Assembly (NCBI GenBank): GCA_900539645.1
Contig: UQCY01000098.1
Coordinates: 1-6,673, forward strand
Direction of reading: 5' to 3'
Source: an uncultured Clostridium sp.
GTDB lineage: Bacteria; Bacillota; Clostridia; Peptostreptococcales; Peptostreptococcaceae
DNA: 6,673 nt
Part shown: positions 1 to 5,553 of the stretch, one piece after another
Position numbering within the stretch: the stretch's first letter is position 1
How the letters are laid out: each line of letters begins with the position of its first letter
Translations under genes and position numbers: made by a program
Notes under the pieces: model-generated
The model's database searches: none
What the model was told of the DNA's origin: nothing
The model's input: only the letters and a program-made list of their open reading frames with translations

Positions 1-17
1 TAAATAATTATTTTAGC

Positions 18-25
18 AAAGGAGG
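18..25 (+). promoter_or_regulatory. Ribosome binding site of rbgA
   Basis: AAAGGAGG is a full-strength Shine-Dalgarno sequence ending 8 bases before the ATG at 34. It fixes the start of rbgA although the protein then has about 13 more N-terminal residues than B. subtilis RbgA. No promoter is visible in the 33 bases available upstream, so the gene may be read from further upstream. Confidence 0.85.
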
Positions 26-33
26 AAGAAAGA

Positions 34-927
34 ATGAGCGATAAAGAATATGATTACCTAAGAGATGATAATCTTAATATAAACTGGTATCCAGGGCATA
101 TGAAAAAGACTAAAGACCTTATGAAAGCTAATTTAAAGCTTGTAGACGTTGTTGTAGAGCTTTTAGATTCAAGAATACCTTATAGTAGTAAAAACCCTGA
201 TATAGACACTCTAATGGCTGGAAAACCAAGAGTAGTGCTTTTAAATAAGAGTGATATCTCTGATAGAGCAAAGTTAAACAAATGGATAAACTACTACAAA
301 GAGCAGGGCATAAAAGCTATTCCAATAGACGCTATGAAGGGTACAGGAGTTAATAGAATAGTTGACGAATGTAAAAATGCTGTAAAGGATAAGATGGATT
401 CTTTAAAAGAAAAGGGAAGAAAAGAACGTGCAATAAGAATAATGATAGTAGGTGTTCCTAACGTTGGTAAATCTTCTCTAATAAATAAACTTACAGGAAG
501 AAGAAGTACTCAGACTGGGGATAGACCTGGTGTAACTAAAGGTAAACAGTGGGTTAAACTTAGAGGAAACTTGGAGCTGCTAGATACTCCTGGTATACTA
601 TGGCCTAAGTTTGAAGATCAGGATGTTGCATTAAACTTAGCATTTACAAGAGCTATAAAAGACGAAATACTAGATGTAGAGACGTTAGCACTTAGATTAA
701 TAGAAAAACTTATGGTAATAGAACCAGAAAAATTAGCTGCTAGATATAAATTAGAAGAGCTTGGTGAATCAGGAATAGAAACTATGGATATGATAGCTCA
801 GAAGAGAGGATTTATAACTGGTAGAAAAGAAATAGACTACACAAGAACAGCTACAACAGTTCTTAATGAGTTTAGAACTGGTAAATTAGGAAATATAACA
901 CTAGAAGTGCCAGAAGATATAAAATAA
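34..927 (+). CDS. rbgA: Ribosome biogenesis GTPase RbgA (YlqF)
   Basis: This 297-residue cytoplasmic GTPase acts late in 50S subunit assembly; in B. subtilis RbgA is needed for late ribosomal proteins such as L16 to be incorporated. The G motifs are circularly permuted, as expected for the YlqF/YawG family: G4 NKSD at residues 71-74 comes first, then G1 GVPNVGKSS at 140-148, G2 around Thr168 (GVTKG), and G3 DTPG at 184-187. The N-terminal WYPGHM (18-23) carries His22, equivalent to the catalytic His9 of B. subtilis RbgA. The G5 region reads DAMKG (99-103). DTPGILWPKFED (184-195) closely matches the B. subtilis protein. The C-terminal helical part (about 200-297) is the RNA-binding region of the family. 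Length is normal apart from a 13-residue acidic, Tyr-containing N-terminal extension. In many Firmicutes it lies next to rnhB; here two brnQ genes separate them. Confidence 0.96.
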   Translation: MSDKEYDYLRDDNLNINWYPGHMKKTKDLMKANLKLVDVVVELLDSRIPYSSKNPDIDTLMAGKPRVVLLNKSDISDRAKLNKWINYYKEQGIKAIPIDAMKGTGVNRIVDECKNAVKDKMDSLKEKGRKERAIRIMIVGVPNVGKSSLINKLTGRRSTQTGDRPGVTKGKQWVKLRGNLELLDTPGILWPKFEDQDVALNLAFTRAIKDEILDVETLALRLIEKLMVIEPEKLAARYKLEELGESGIETMDMIAQKRGFITGRKEIDYTRTATTVLNEFRTGKLGNITLEVPEDIK

Positions 928-941
928 ATATTAGAATTAAT

Positions 942-992
942 AATGGAGTATATTGTAGATTGAAATAAATCTATATTATACTCCATTTTTTT
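942..992 (+). terminator. Rho-independent terminator of rbgA
   Basis: The arms 942-959 and 970-987 pair over 18 positions with a single T-T mismatch and one G-T wobble. The loop is about 10 bases and a T-run follows (986-992). It starts 15 bases after the rbgA stop codon, so it separates rbgA from the brnQ genes. Confidence 0.88.
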
Positions 993-1073
993 ATAATATA
1001 TTTTAGTTGATTTATAATGAAATCGAATAAAAAAGCTCCACAAAATATTGATTTTTTATTAACTATTAAATAG

Positions 1074-1088
1074 AATTTTCTGAAAAGT
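1074..1088 (+). promoter_or_regulatory. Distal CodY-like operator upstream of brnQ copy 1
   Basis: AATTTTCTGAAAAGT matches the CodY consensus AATTTTCWGAAAATT at 14 of 15 positions. CodY represses branched-chain amino acid transport genes in low-GC Gram-positives when GTP and these amino acids are abundant. The site lies about 375 bases upstream of the best brnQ promoter, which is far for direct repression. It could act on a weak upstream promoter, for example the TATAAT at 1013-1018. AT-rich DNA raises the rate of chance matches, but 14/15 is still strong. Confidence 0.5.
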
Positions 1089-1426
1089 TTATACCAATCT
1101 AAAATCTATAGATAATCAAAAAAAGTATAAACTGTGACAAAAATATAAAAAAGTTATAAAGGAACTTATTGATAAATAGCTTTATAAATAAAATAATATT
1201 TTGTATATAAAAAAATACAAATAATAAAAAGGATGAAAAATAAGTAATTTCAAGCTTTTAAAAATATTATAGTTTATATAAATAAATACATAGAGAAAAC
1301 TTAAAAAAATAGTATAGAAAATAAATTTATTTTTATAGATAAAAAATATACAAAAAAATCGAATAAAAATTATTTGAGAAAATAAAAAATAAAAATTATT
1401 TTGATAAAATCAAAACAATATTTTTG

Positions 1427-1441
1427 ATTATTCAGAAGTAT
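1427..1441 (+). promoter_or_regulatory. Weak CodY-like site next to the brnQ copy 1 promoter
   Basis: ATTATTCAGAAGTAT keeps the central TTCAGAA of the CodY box but matches the 15-base consensus at only 10 positions. It ends 22 bases before the -35 of brnQ copy 1, about the same place as the near-perfect box of copy 2. That shared position is the main reason to list it; on sequence alone it is marginal. Confidence 0.25.
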
Positions 1442-1463
1442 GTAAAAATTTAGAAAAAATATA

Positions 1464-1492
1464 TTGACATATAAACAAATGAAATATAAAAT
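1464..1492 (+). promoter_or_regulatory. Promoter of brnQ copy 1
   Basis: A perfect -35 TTGACA (1464-1469) is followed after 17 bases by TAAAAT (1487-1492), one mismatch from the sigma-A -10. An A-rich and AATATA stretch directly upstream is shared with the promoter of copy 2. Transcription would start near 1499, giving a leader of roughly 85 bases. The leader includes the palindrome CTTAATTAAG (1549-1558) but no clear attenuator. Confidence 0.75.
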
Positions 1493-1584
1493 TAAATTTG
1501 TAAAGGGAAATGAAAGCATAAAACGAAAGGAAAATGTTTTCTAGTTATCTTAATTAAGTCTTATATTTTGGAAAGGAAAAACTT

Positions 1585-2871
1585 ATGATTGAACAGAAAG
1601 GTAGTTTCAAAGACGTAATAGTATTTGGATTCGCGTTATTCGCAATGTTCTTCGGAGCAGGGAACTTAATATTCCCGCCTTATTTAGGAATAATAACTGG
1701 TCCAGAATGGTTAACAGCATTTGGAGGATTTACATTCGCAGATGCAGGGTTAGCACTTTTAGCAGTTATGGCAACAGCTAAATACGATGGTAATGTTATC
1801 GCATTATTTAAAAGAGCAGGTTTAAAACTTGCAATAGTTCTTGGATGTGCAGATATACTTTGTATAGGACCATTCCTAGCAATACCAAGAACAGGTGCTA
1901 CAACTTACGAAATGGGTATCATGCCATTATTAGGAAACACTATTCCAATAGCAGTATTTGCGGCAATATTCTTTATAATAACTTACGTATTAACAATAAA
2001 ACCTTCTAAGGTTGTAGATATAGTAGGACGGGTTCTTACACCAGCATTATTAATAGCATTAGCAGTTATAATAGTAAAAGGTGTTATATCACCACTTGGA
2101 CCAATCATAAAAGAACCTATGATAGAAGGTGTTGTAGCAGAAGGTATAGCACAGGGTTATCAGACAATGGATGCCTTTGCAGCAATAGCACTTGCATCAG
2201 TTCTTATAGTATCTATGAATGAAAAAGGTTATACAGAAACTAGCGATAAATTAAAAGCTATACTAAAAGCTGGAGCATTAGCTTGTGTAGGTCTAGCATT
2301 AGTATATGGTGGACTTTGCTACTTAGGTGCAACAGTTTCTACATTCAACGATGTAAATGCAGTTCAGACTCAGGTTATAGTTAATATAACTCAGGGATTA
2401 CTTGGAAATGTTGGTAAAACAGTTCTAGCAGTAGCAGTTGCATTAGCTTGTTTAACAACTTCAATAGGTCTTACTTCTGCAACAGGACAGTACTTTACTA
2501 ACCTAACAAAAGGTAAGATCTCATACGGAAAAATAGTACTAGCTGTATGTATATTCTCAGCTTGTATGGCATCTATAGGTGTTGGAGCAATAATCAAATT
2601 TGCATCACCAATACTAAGTATAGTATATCCTCCAACAATAGTACTTATAGTGCTTGCATTCTTCACAGAAAAAATAGAAAATGACAATGTATACAAATTC
2701 GCTACATATATGTCATTAATAATAAGTACATTAACAGTATTACAGAGCTATGGAGTAAATGTACCATTTATAAACTCACTTCCATTTGCACCACTAGGAT
2801 TTAACTGGGTAGTGCCTGTAATAATAGCTGGTATAATAGGAAACTTTGTAAAACCTAAAAAAGCTTGCTAA
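1585..2871 (+). CDS. brnQ: Branched-chain amino acid:cation symporter BrnQ, copy 1
   Basis: This 428-residue integral membrane protein belongs to the LIVCS family (BrnQ/BraB), which imports leucine, isoleucine and valine with Na+ or H+. The family signature FALFAMFFGAGNLIFPP is at 16-32, directly after a short polar N-terminus. Hydrophobic segments, about 12 as in the family, cover the rest. Conserved stretches include CIGPFLAIPRTGATTYEMG (93-111), KPSKVVDIVG (139-148), GYQTMDAFAA (191-200), YGGLCYLGAT (241-250) and LACLTTSIGLTSA (288-300). The C-terminus is a short basic tail. The start is supported by AAAGGA (1572-1577), 7 bases before ATG. Arg149 is encoded by a CGG, rare for this window, where copy 2 has Gln (CAG). 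It has its own promoter and is followed by a near paralog, about 60% identical over 388 gapless positions. Family assignment is secure; substrate preference cannot be read from sequence. Confidence 0.95.
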   Translation: MIEQKGSFKDVIVFGFALFAMFFGAGNLIFPPYLGIITGPEWLTAFGGFTFADAGLALLAVMATAKYDGNVIALFKRAGLKLAIVLGCADILCIGPFLAIPRTGATTYEMGIMPLLGNTIPIAVFAAIFFIITYVLTIKPSKVVDIVGRVLTPALLIALAVIIVKGVISPLGPIIKEPMIEGVVAEGIAQGYQTMDAFAAIALASVLIVSMNEKGYTETSDKLKAILKAGALACVGLALVYGGLCYLGATVSTFNDVNAVQTQVIVNITQGLLGNVGKTVLAVAVALACLTTSIGLTSATGQYFTNLTKGKISYGKIVLAVCIFSACMASIGVGAIIKFASPILSIVYPPTIVLIVLAFFTEKIENDNVYKFATYMSLIISTLTVLQSYGVNVPFINSLPFAPLGFNWVVPVIIAGIIGNFVKPKKAC

Positions 2872-2919
2872 AAAATTAGTATAAGTGTTAGATTTTATAA
2901 AAATATACCTAGTTAATAA

Positions 2920-2987
2920 TTAAACAAATTGACATATATAAATTTTGAATTACGAAAAAGACATATGTCGATAATTAATTTGTTTAA
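2920..2987. repeat. Large imperfect inverted repeat (hairpin) after brnQ copy 1
   Basis: Outer arms TTAAACAAATT (2920-2930) and AATTTGTTTAA (2977-2987) pair perfectly over 11 bases. Inside them, TTGACATAT (2929-2937) pairs with ATATGTCGA (2963-2971) over 9 positions with one wobble, sharing two bases with the outer arm. The 3' inner arm also sits in the perfect palindrome GACATATGTC (2960-2969). The result is a bulged hairpin of 68 bases with no T-tract directly after it, so it is not a standard terminator. It could be an mRNA-stabilising 3' structure, a protein-binding site, or a small repeat element. Confidence 0.6.
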
Positions 2988-3076
2988 ATTTTATAAAATA
3001 AAATAAATAAATTGCATGTATAGTATATAATTTTTTACCAAATTAAAATAAAAATTAATAAAAAGTTTTAAAATGA

Positions 3077-3119
3077 AAAACGCTGTATTTTTAACTAGTA
3101 CAGTGTTTTATTTTGTTTT
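3077..3119 (+). terminator. Rho-independent terminator between the brnQ genes
   Basis: AAAACGCTGTA (3077-3087) pairs with TACAGTGTTTT (3099-3109) over 11 bases with one G-T wobble and an 11-base loop. A T-rich tail (3106-3119) follows. It lies about 205 bases beyond the brnQ copy 1 stop, so it ends either a long 3' UTR or an unrecognised small transcript. It insulates copy 2, whose promoter lies just downstream. Confidence 0.8.
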
Positions 3120-3122
3120 GCA

Positions 3123-3137
3123 AATTTTGTGAAAATT
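3123..3137 (+). promoter_or_regulatory. CodY-like operator of brnQ copy 2
   Basis: AATTTTGTGAAAATT matches the CodY consensus AATTTTCWGAAAATT at 14 of 15 positions; the only difference is G for C at position 7. It ends 20 bases before the -35 of copy 2. A weaker 11/15 match, AATTTTTGGAATAAT (3212-3226), lies just after the predicted transcription start, so two sites may bracket the promoter. This fits CodY repression of branched-chain amino acid uptake, as known for brnQ genes in other Firmicutes. Binding is inferred. Confidence 0.6.
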
Positions 3138-3157
3138 TTATAAATTAAAAAAATATA

Positions 3158-3187
3158 TTGACATAGTACTTATTTAAAATGTATAAT
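3158..3187 (+). promoter_or_regulatory. Promoter of brnQ copy 2
   Basis: A perfect -35 TTGACA (3158-3163) and a perfect -10 TATAAT (3182-3187) are separated by 18 bases. This is the strongest sigma-A promoter in the window. The upstream A-run plus AATATATTGACATA is shared with the promoter of copy 1. Transcription would start near 3194, giving a leader of about 90 bases. Confidence 0.85.
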
Positions 3188-3285
3188 AAAGCCAGGTTAA
3201 GAAATTATTAAAATTTTTGGAATAATAAAAAAATAAAAAAATAATTAGTCTTAAGGAATTATAAGTCAAATACGGAGGTGCCAAA

Positions 3286-4557
3286 ATGGGTAAACAGAAA
3301 GTAGAAGTTAAGGATTTAATGGTAGTTGGATTCGCATTATTCGCAATGTTCTTCGGAGCTGGTAACTTAATTTTCCCACCTTATCTTGGAGTAGAATCAG
3401 GATCTAGTTGGTTTACAGGATTTGTAGGATTCTTATTTGCAGATGGTGGTTTAGCATTATTAGCAGTAATCGCAGCCACAAGATTTAGAGGGGATACGTC
3501 AAAAATGTTTGACAGAGCTGGGCATAAGCTAAGCGTTTTATTAGGTTCAGCAATAGTAATATGTATAGGGCCACTTCTAGCAATACCTAGAACAGCTGCT
3601 ACAACATATGAAATGGGTATATTACCAACAATAGGACCTGGATTCAATGCAATATTATTCTCAGTAATATTCTTCGCATTAACATTAGTATTAACAATAA
3701 AACCATCAAAAGTTGTAGATATAGTAGGTCAGTTCTTAACACCAGCATTATTAATAGCTCTTGCTATACTAATAGTTAAAGGTGTAATAACTCCACTTGG
3801 AGAAATAAGACCAGATACATTAGTTCCATCAGTATTCGCAGAAGGTGTTAACCAGGGATATCAGACAATGGATACATTAGCAGCAACAGTATTCTCTACA
3901 ATAGTTATAGTATCTATAATGGAAAAAGGATACGAGGATGAAAAACTTATGGTAAAAGCTACTATAGGTGCAGGTGCAATAGCAGTTATAGGTATGGGTC
4001 TTGTATACGGTGGACTTTGTTACTTAGGAGCAACAGTTTCTACTCAGTACGGAATGGACGTAGAACAGACAGCTTTAATAGTTGCAATAACTGAAGCTTT
4101 ATTAGGACAGACTGGTAAAATACTTCTTGCTATAATAGTTGCTCTAGCATGTTTAACAACATCTATAGGATTAACTTCAGCAGCAGGAAGATACTTCTCA
4201 GGATTAACAAATGGAAAATTAAAATATGAACATATAGTAGTAGCTGTATGTGTATTCTCAGCAGTAATATCTAACTTCGGTGTTAGTACAATAATAAAAT
4301 TCTCTGCTCCAATACTAAGCATAGTATATCCAGCTACAATAACATTAATCATATTATCATTATTCGGACACAAAATTAAAAATGACAATGTATTCAAATG
4401 TGCAACATACATGGCATTAGTAATAAGTGTACTTACAATAATGGGCGTTGAAGTTATAGTTAACCTTCCGGGTGCTCAGTTTGGATTTAACTGGATACTA
4501 CCAGTTGCTGCAGCAGCTATAATAGGTAACTTTATACCTTCAAAAAAATCAGCATAA
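3286..4557 (+). CDS. brnQ: Branched-chain amino acid:cation symporter BrnQ, copy 2
   Basis: This 423-residue LIVCS-family membrane carrier imports branched-chain amino acids with a cation. It has the same signature, FALFAMFFGAGNLIFPP, at 16-32, and the same conserved blocks as copy 1: CIGPLLAIPRTAATTYEMG (93-111), KPSKVVDIVGQ (139-149), GYQTMDTLAA (191-200), YGGLCYLGAT (241-250) and LACLTTSIGLTSA (288-300). By hand count it shares about 60% identity with copy 1 over the first 388 gapless positions. Divergence concentrates at 61-80, 111-130, 171-190 and the C-terminus. The GGAGGTG ribosome binding site (3274-3280) is 5 bases before ATG and stronger than that of copy 1. It has its own promoter, a CodY-like box and a terminator, so it can be expressed independently. 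The pair looks like an old tandem duplication with divergence; whether substrate range or affinity differs cannot be told from sequence. Confidence 0.95.
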   Translation: MGKQKVEVKDLMVVGFALFAMFFGAGNLIFPPYLGVESGSSWFTGFVGFLFADGGLALLAVIAATRFRGDTSKMFDRAGHKLSVLLGSAIVICIGPLLAIPRTAATTYEMGILPTIGPGFNAILFSVIFFALTLVLTIKPSKVVDIVGQFLTPALLIALAILIVKGVITPLGEIRPDTLVPSVFAEGVNQGYQTMDTLAATVFSTIVIVSIMEKGYEDEKLMVKATIGAGAIAVIGMGLVYGGLCYLGATVSTQYGMDVEQTALIVAITEALLGQTGKILLAIIVALACLTTSIGLTSAAGRYFSGLTNGKLKYEHIVVAVCVFSAVISNFGVSTIIKFSAPILSIVYPATITLIILSLFGHKIKNDNVFKCATYMALVISVLTIMGVEVIVNLPGAQFGFNWILPVAAAAIIGNFIPSKKSA

Positions 4558-4594
4558 TAATTGAAATTAAAAAATAATTATATTCCAATAAAAT

Positions 4595-4626
4595 GGCCGT
4601 CGGTTTTACTGACGGTCTTTTCTTTT
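4595..4626 (+). terminator. Rho-independent terminator of brnQ copy 2
   Basis: GGCCGTCGG (4595-4603) pairs with CTGACGGTC (4609-4617) over 9 bases with two G-T wobbles and a TTTTA loop. TTTTCTTTT follows. It is the most GC-rich stem among the internal terminators and ends the brnQ unit 37 bases after its stop codon. Confidence 0.9.
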
Positions 4627-4650
4627 GATGAATAAAGATGAATTTTAATG

Positions 4651-4656
4651 TATAAT
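4651..4656 (+). promoter_or_regulatory. Probable -10 element of rnhB
   Basis: A perfect TATAAT lies between the brnQ terminator and rnhB, 40 bases before the ATG at 4696. The -35 is poor: the best candidate, TTGATG (4625-4630), is 20 bases away and overlaps the terminator T-tract. If this promoter is used, RNA starts near 4663, downstream of the in-frame ATG at 4648, so that ATG cannot be the start codon. Confidence 0.5.
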
Positions 4657-4683
4657 TATATTTGTAGACTAAGATTAAAGAAT

Positions 4684-4688
4684 AGGAG
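4684..4688 (+). promoter_or_regulatory. Ribosome binding site that sets the rnhB start
   Basis: AGGAG lies 7 bases before the ATG at 4696. The in-frame ATG at 4648 has no Shine-Dalgarno-like sequence in front of it, so this site decides the start. Confidence 0.8.
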
Positions 4689-4695
4689 AAAAGCT

Positions 4696-5466
4696 ATGAG
4701 AGATAAGAGTGTAAAAGAAATTAAAGAAATAGCAGATAATTTAAGTGAAGATAAATATTTAGAATTTATAGAAGAATTGAAAGGCGATGATAGAAAGTCT
4801 GTAAATAAAATAGCTATTAGTTTGGCTAAGAAATTAGACAAGATAAGATTAGAAGAGGAAAGACTTGAAAGAATAAATGCTTACGAAAATGAAGGATATG
4901 AAAAGGGATATACTTATATAGCTGGAGTAGATGAAGCTGGAAGAGGACCTCTTGCGGGACCTGTTGTAGCTGCGGTTGTAGTTTTAAAACAGGGAACTAA
5001 AATTCCTGGAATAAACGACTCTAAAAAACTTAGTGAGGATAAAAGAAATGAATTATTTGACATAATAAAAGAAGAGGCTTTAGATTATGGAATAGGTATA
5101 GTTGGAAATGAAGAAATAGATGAGTACAACATATTAAATGCTACGTATATGGCGATGAGAAAAGCATTAAACTGTCTAAAAAAACAACCTGACTATATAT
5201 TAGCAGATGCTGTTCATATACCAGATGTAGATATAGATCAGAACTCTATAATAAAAGGAGATGCTAAGTCGATATCAATAGCTGCAGCTAGTATATTAGC
5301 AAAGGTTACTAGGGACTCTTTAATGTACCAGTATGATGAGATATATCCTGAATATGGATTTGCACATCATAAAGGATATGGAACAGCAGAGCACTACAAG
5401 GCTATAGATGAAAATGGAATAACTCCAATACATAGAAAAAGTTTTTTAAAGAATGTTATATATTAA
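4696..5466 (+). CDS. rnhB: Ribonuclease HII
   Basis: This 256-residue cytoplasmic nuclease cuts the RNA strand of RNA-DNA hybrids and nicks at single ribonucleotides in DNA, the first step of ribonucleotide excision repair. The catalytic core starts at about residue 72: GVDEAGRGPLAGPV (77-90) supplies Asp79 and Glu80, LADAVHIP (169-176) supplies Asp171, and AKVTRD (202-207) supplies Asp207, completing the DEDD set. DSKKLS (108-113) and HKGYGT (225-230) are further family motifs. Residues 1-70 form a charged helical N-terminal region, as in the 255-residue B. subtilis RnhB, which this protein matches in length. The frame is open back to ATG 4648 (272 residues), but ATG 4696 has the ribosome binding site and gives the family length. 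In many Firmicutes it directly follows rbgA; here it lies 3.8 kb away behind the brnQ pair. Confidence 0.95.
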   Translation: MRDKSVKEIKEIADNLSEDKYLEFIEELKGDDRKSVNKIAISLAKKLDKIRLEEERLERINAYENEGYEKGYTYIAGVDEAGRGPLAGPVVAAVVVLKQGTKIPGINDSKKLSEDKRNELFDIIKEEALDYGIGIVGNEEIDEYNILNATYMAMRKALNCLKKQPDYILADAVHIPDVDIDQNSIIKGDAKSISIAAASILAKVTRDSLMYQYDEIYPEYGFAHHKGYGTAEHYKAIDENGITPIHRKSFLKNVIY

Positions 5467-5480
5467 CATAAAATAAGAAA

Positions 5481-5501
5481 ATAACATAATTATTGTGTTA
5501 T
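5481..5501. promoter_or_regulatory. Palindromic operator candidate upstream of the FMN enzyme
   Basis: ATAACATAAT (5481-5490) and ATTGTGTTAT (5492-5501) flank a single central T and pair at all ten positions, one of them G-T. The 3' arm overlaps the -10 of the downstream gene, the usual place for a repressor. The 10-1-10 AT-rich geometry recalls Fur/PerR boxes (PerR: TTATAATnATTATAA), but the match is only partial. No terminator was found after rnhB other than this T-poor hairpin. Confidence 0.4.
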
Positions 5502-5504
5502 AAT
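5496..5504 (+). promoter_or_regulatory. Extended -10 promoter of the FMN enzyme gene
   Basis: TGTTATAAT is a perfect extended -10 element (TGn plus TATAAT). No good -35 is present at the right distance (AGAAAA at 5476-5481), which extended -10 promoters tolerate. RNA would start near 5511, giving a leader of about 43 bases to the ATG at 5554. Confidence 0.6.
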
Positions 5505-5553
5505 GAAATAAGGCATAATAGTCTGAAAATTTTTTAAATCTGGGGGATAAAAA

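Larger units (their letters stand above)
928..1584. other. AT-rich intergenic region between rbgA and brnQ copy 1
   Basis: These 657 bases contain no convincing gene on either strand. They hold the rbgA terminator, a CodY-like box (1074-1088), a weaker one (1427-1441), the brnQ promoter (1464-1492) and a leader of about 85 bases. The middle is extremely AT-rich: 1261-1320 has only 7 G/C in 60 bases. A 13-base direct repeat, AATCGAATAAAAA, occurs at 1021-1033 and 1357-1369. A possible weak promoter, TTGATA (1169-1174), 17 bases, AATAAT (1192-1197), leads into no recognisable gene. No T-box, riboswitch or tRNA was recognised. Confidence 0.7.
2872..3285. other. Intergenic region between the two brnQ genes
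   Basis: These 414 AT-rich bases hold no convincing gene. In order they contain a large imperfect inverted repeat (2920-2987), an isolated TATAAT (3026-3031) with no good -35, a T-tailed hairpin terminator (3077-3119), a near-perfect CodY-like box (3123-3137), the brnQ copy 2 promoter (3158-3187) and its leader of about 90 bases. No T-box or other riboswitch was recognised. Confidence 0.7.

Noticed and set aside
837..1043. 68-residue minus-strand ORF overlapping the end of rbgA
   Set aside because: It is antisense to rbgA and its terminator, AT-driven in composition, has no recognisable domain and no convincing ribosome binding site.
1534..1557. Seven-codon ORF (MFSSYLN) in the brnQ copy 1 leader as a leader peptide for attenuation
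   Set aside because: Its AAAGG is only about 3 bases from the ATG, it has a single Leu and no Ile/Val run, and no alternative terminator hairpin follows.
1493..1584. T-box or other branched-chain amino acid riboswitch in the brnQ leaders
   Set aside because: Both leaders are only about 85-90 bases, lack a T-box AGGGTGG-type motif and have no terminator before the start codon.
2391..2696. Minus-strand ORFs inside brnQ copy 1, with similar ones in copy 2 (4044-4412, 3381-3647)
   Set aside because: They are shadows of conserved transporter codons on the opposite strand; their mutual similarity comes from the paralogous sense genes.
2929..2957. TTGACA at 2929-2934 as a promoter for a small RNA
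   Set aside because: No acceptable -10 lies 15-19 bases downstream (TACGAA at best), and the hexamer is explained by the inverted repeat.
1585..4557. Tandem brnQ pair as a recent duplication or assembly artefact
   Set aside because: The proteins are only about 60% identical, leaders differ and silent sites are diverged outside short stretches, so both are real and the split is old.
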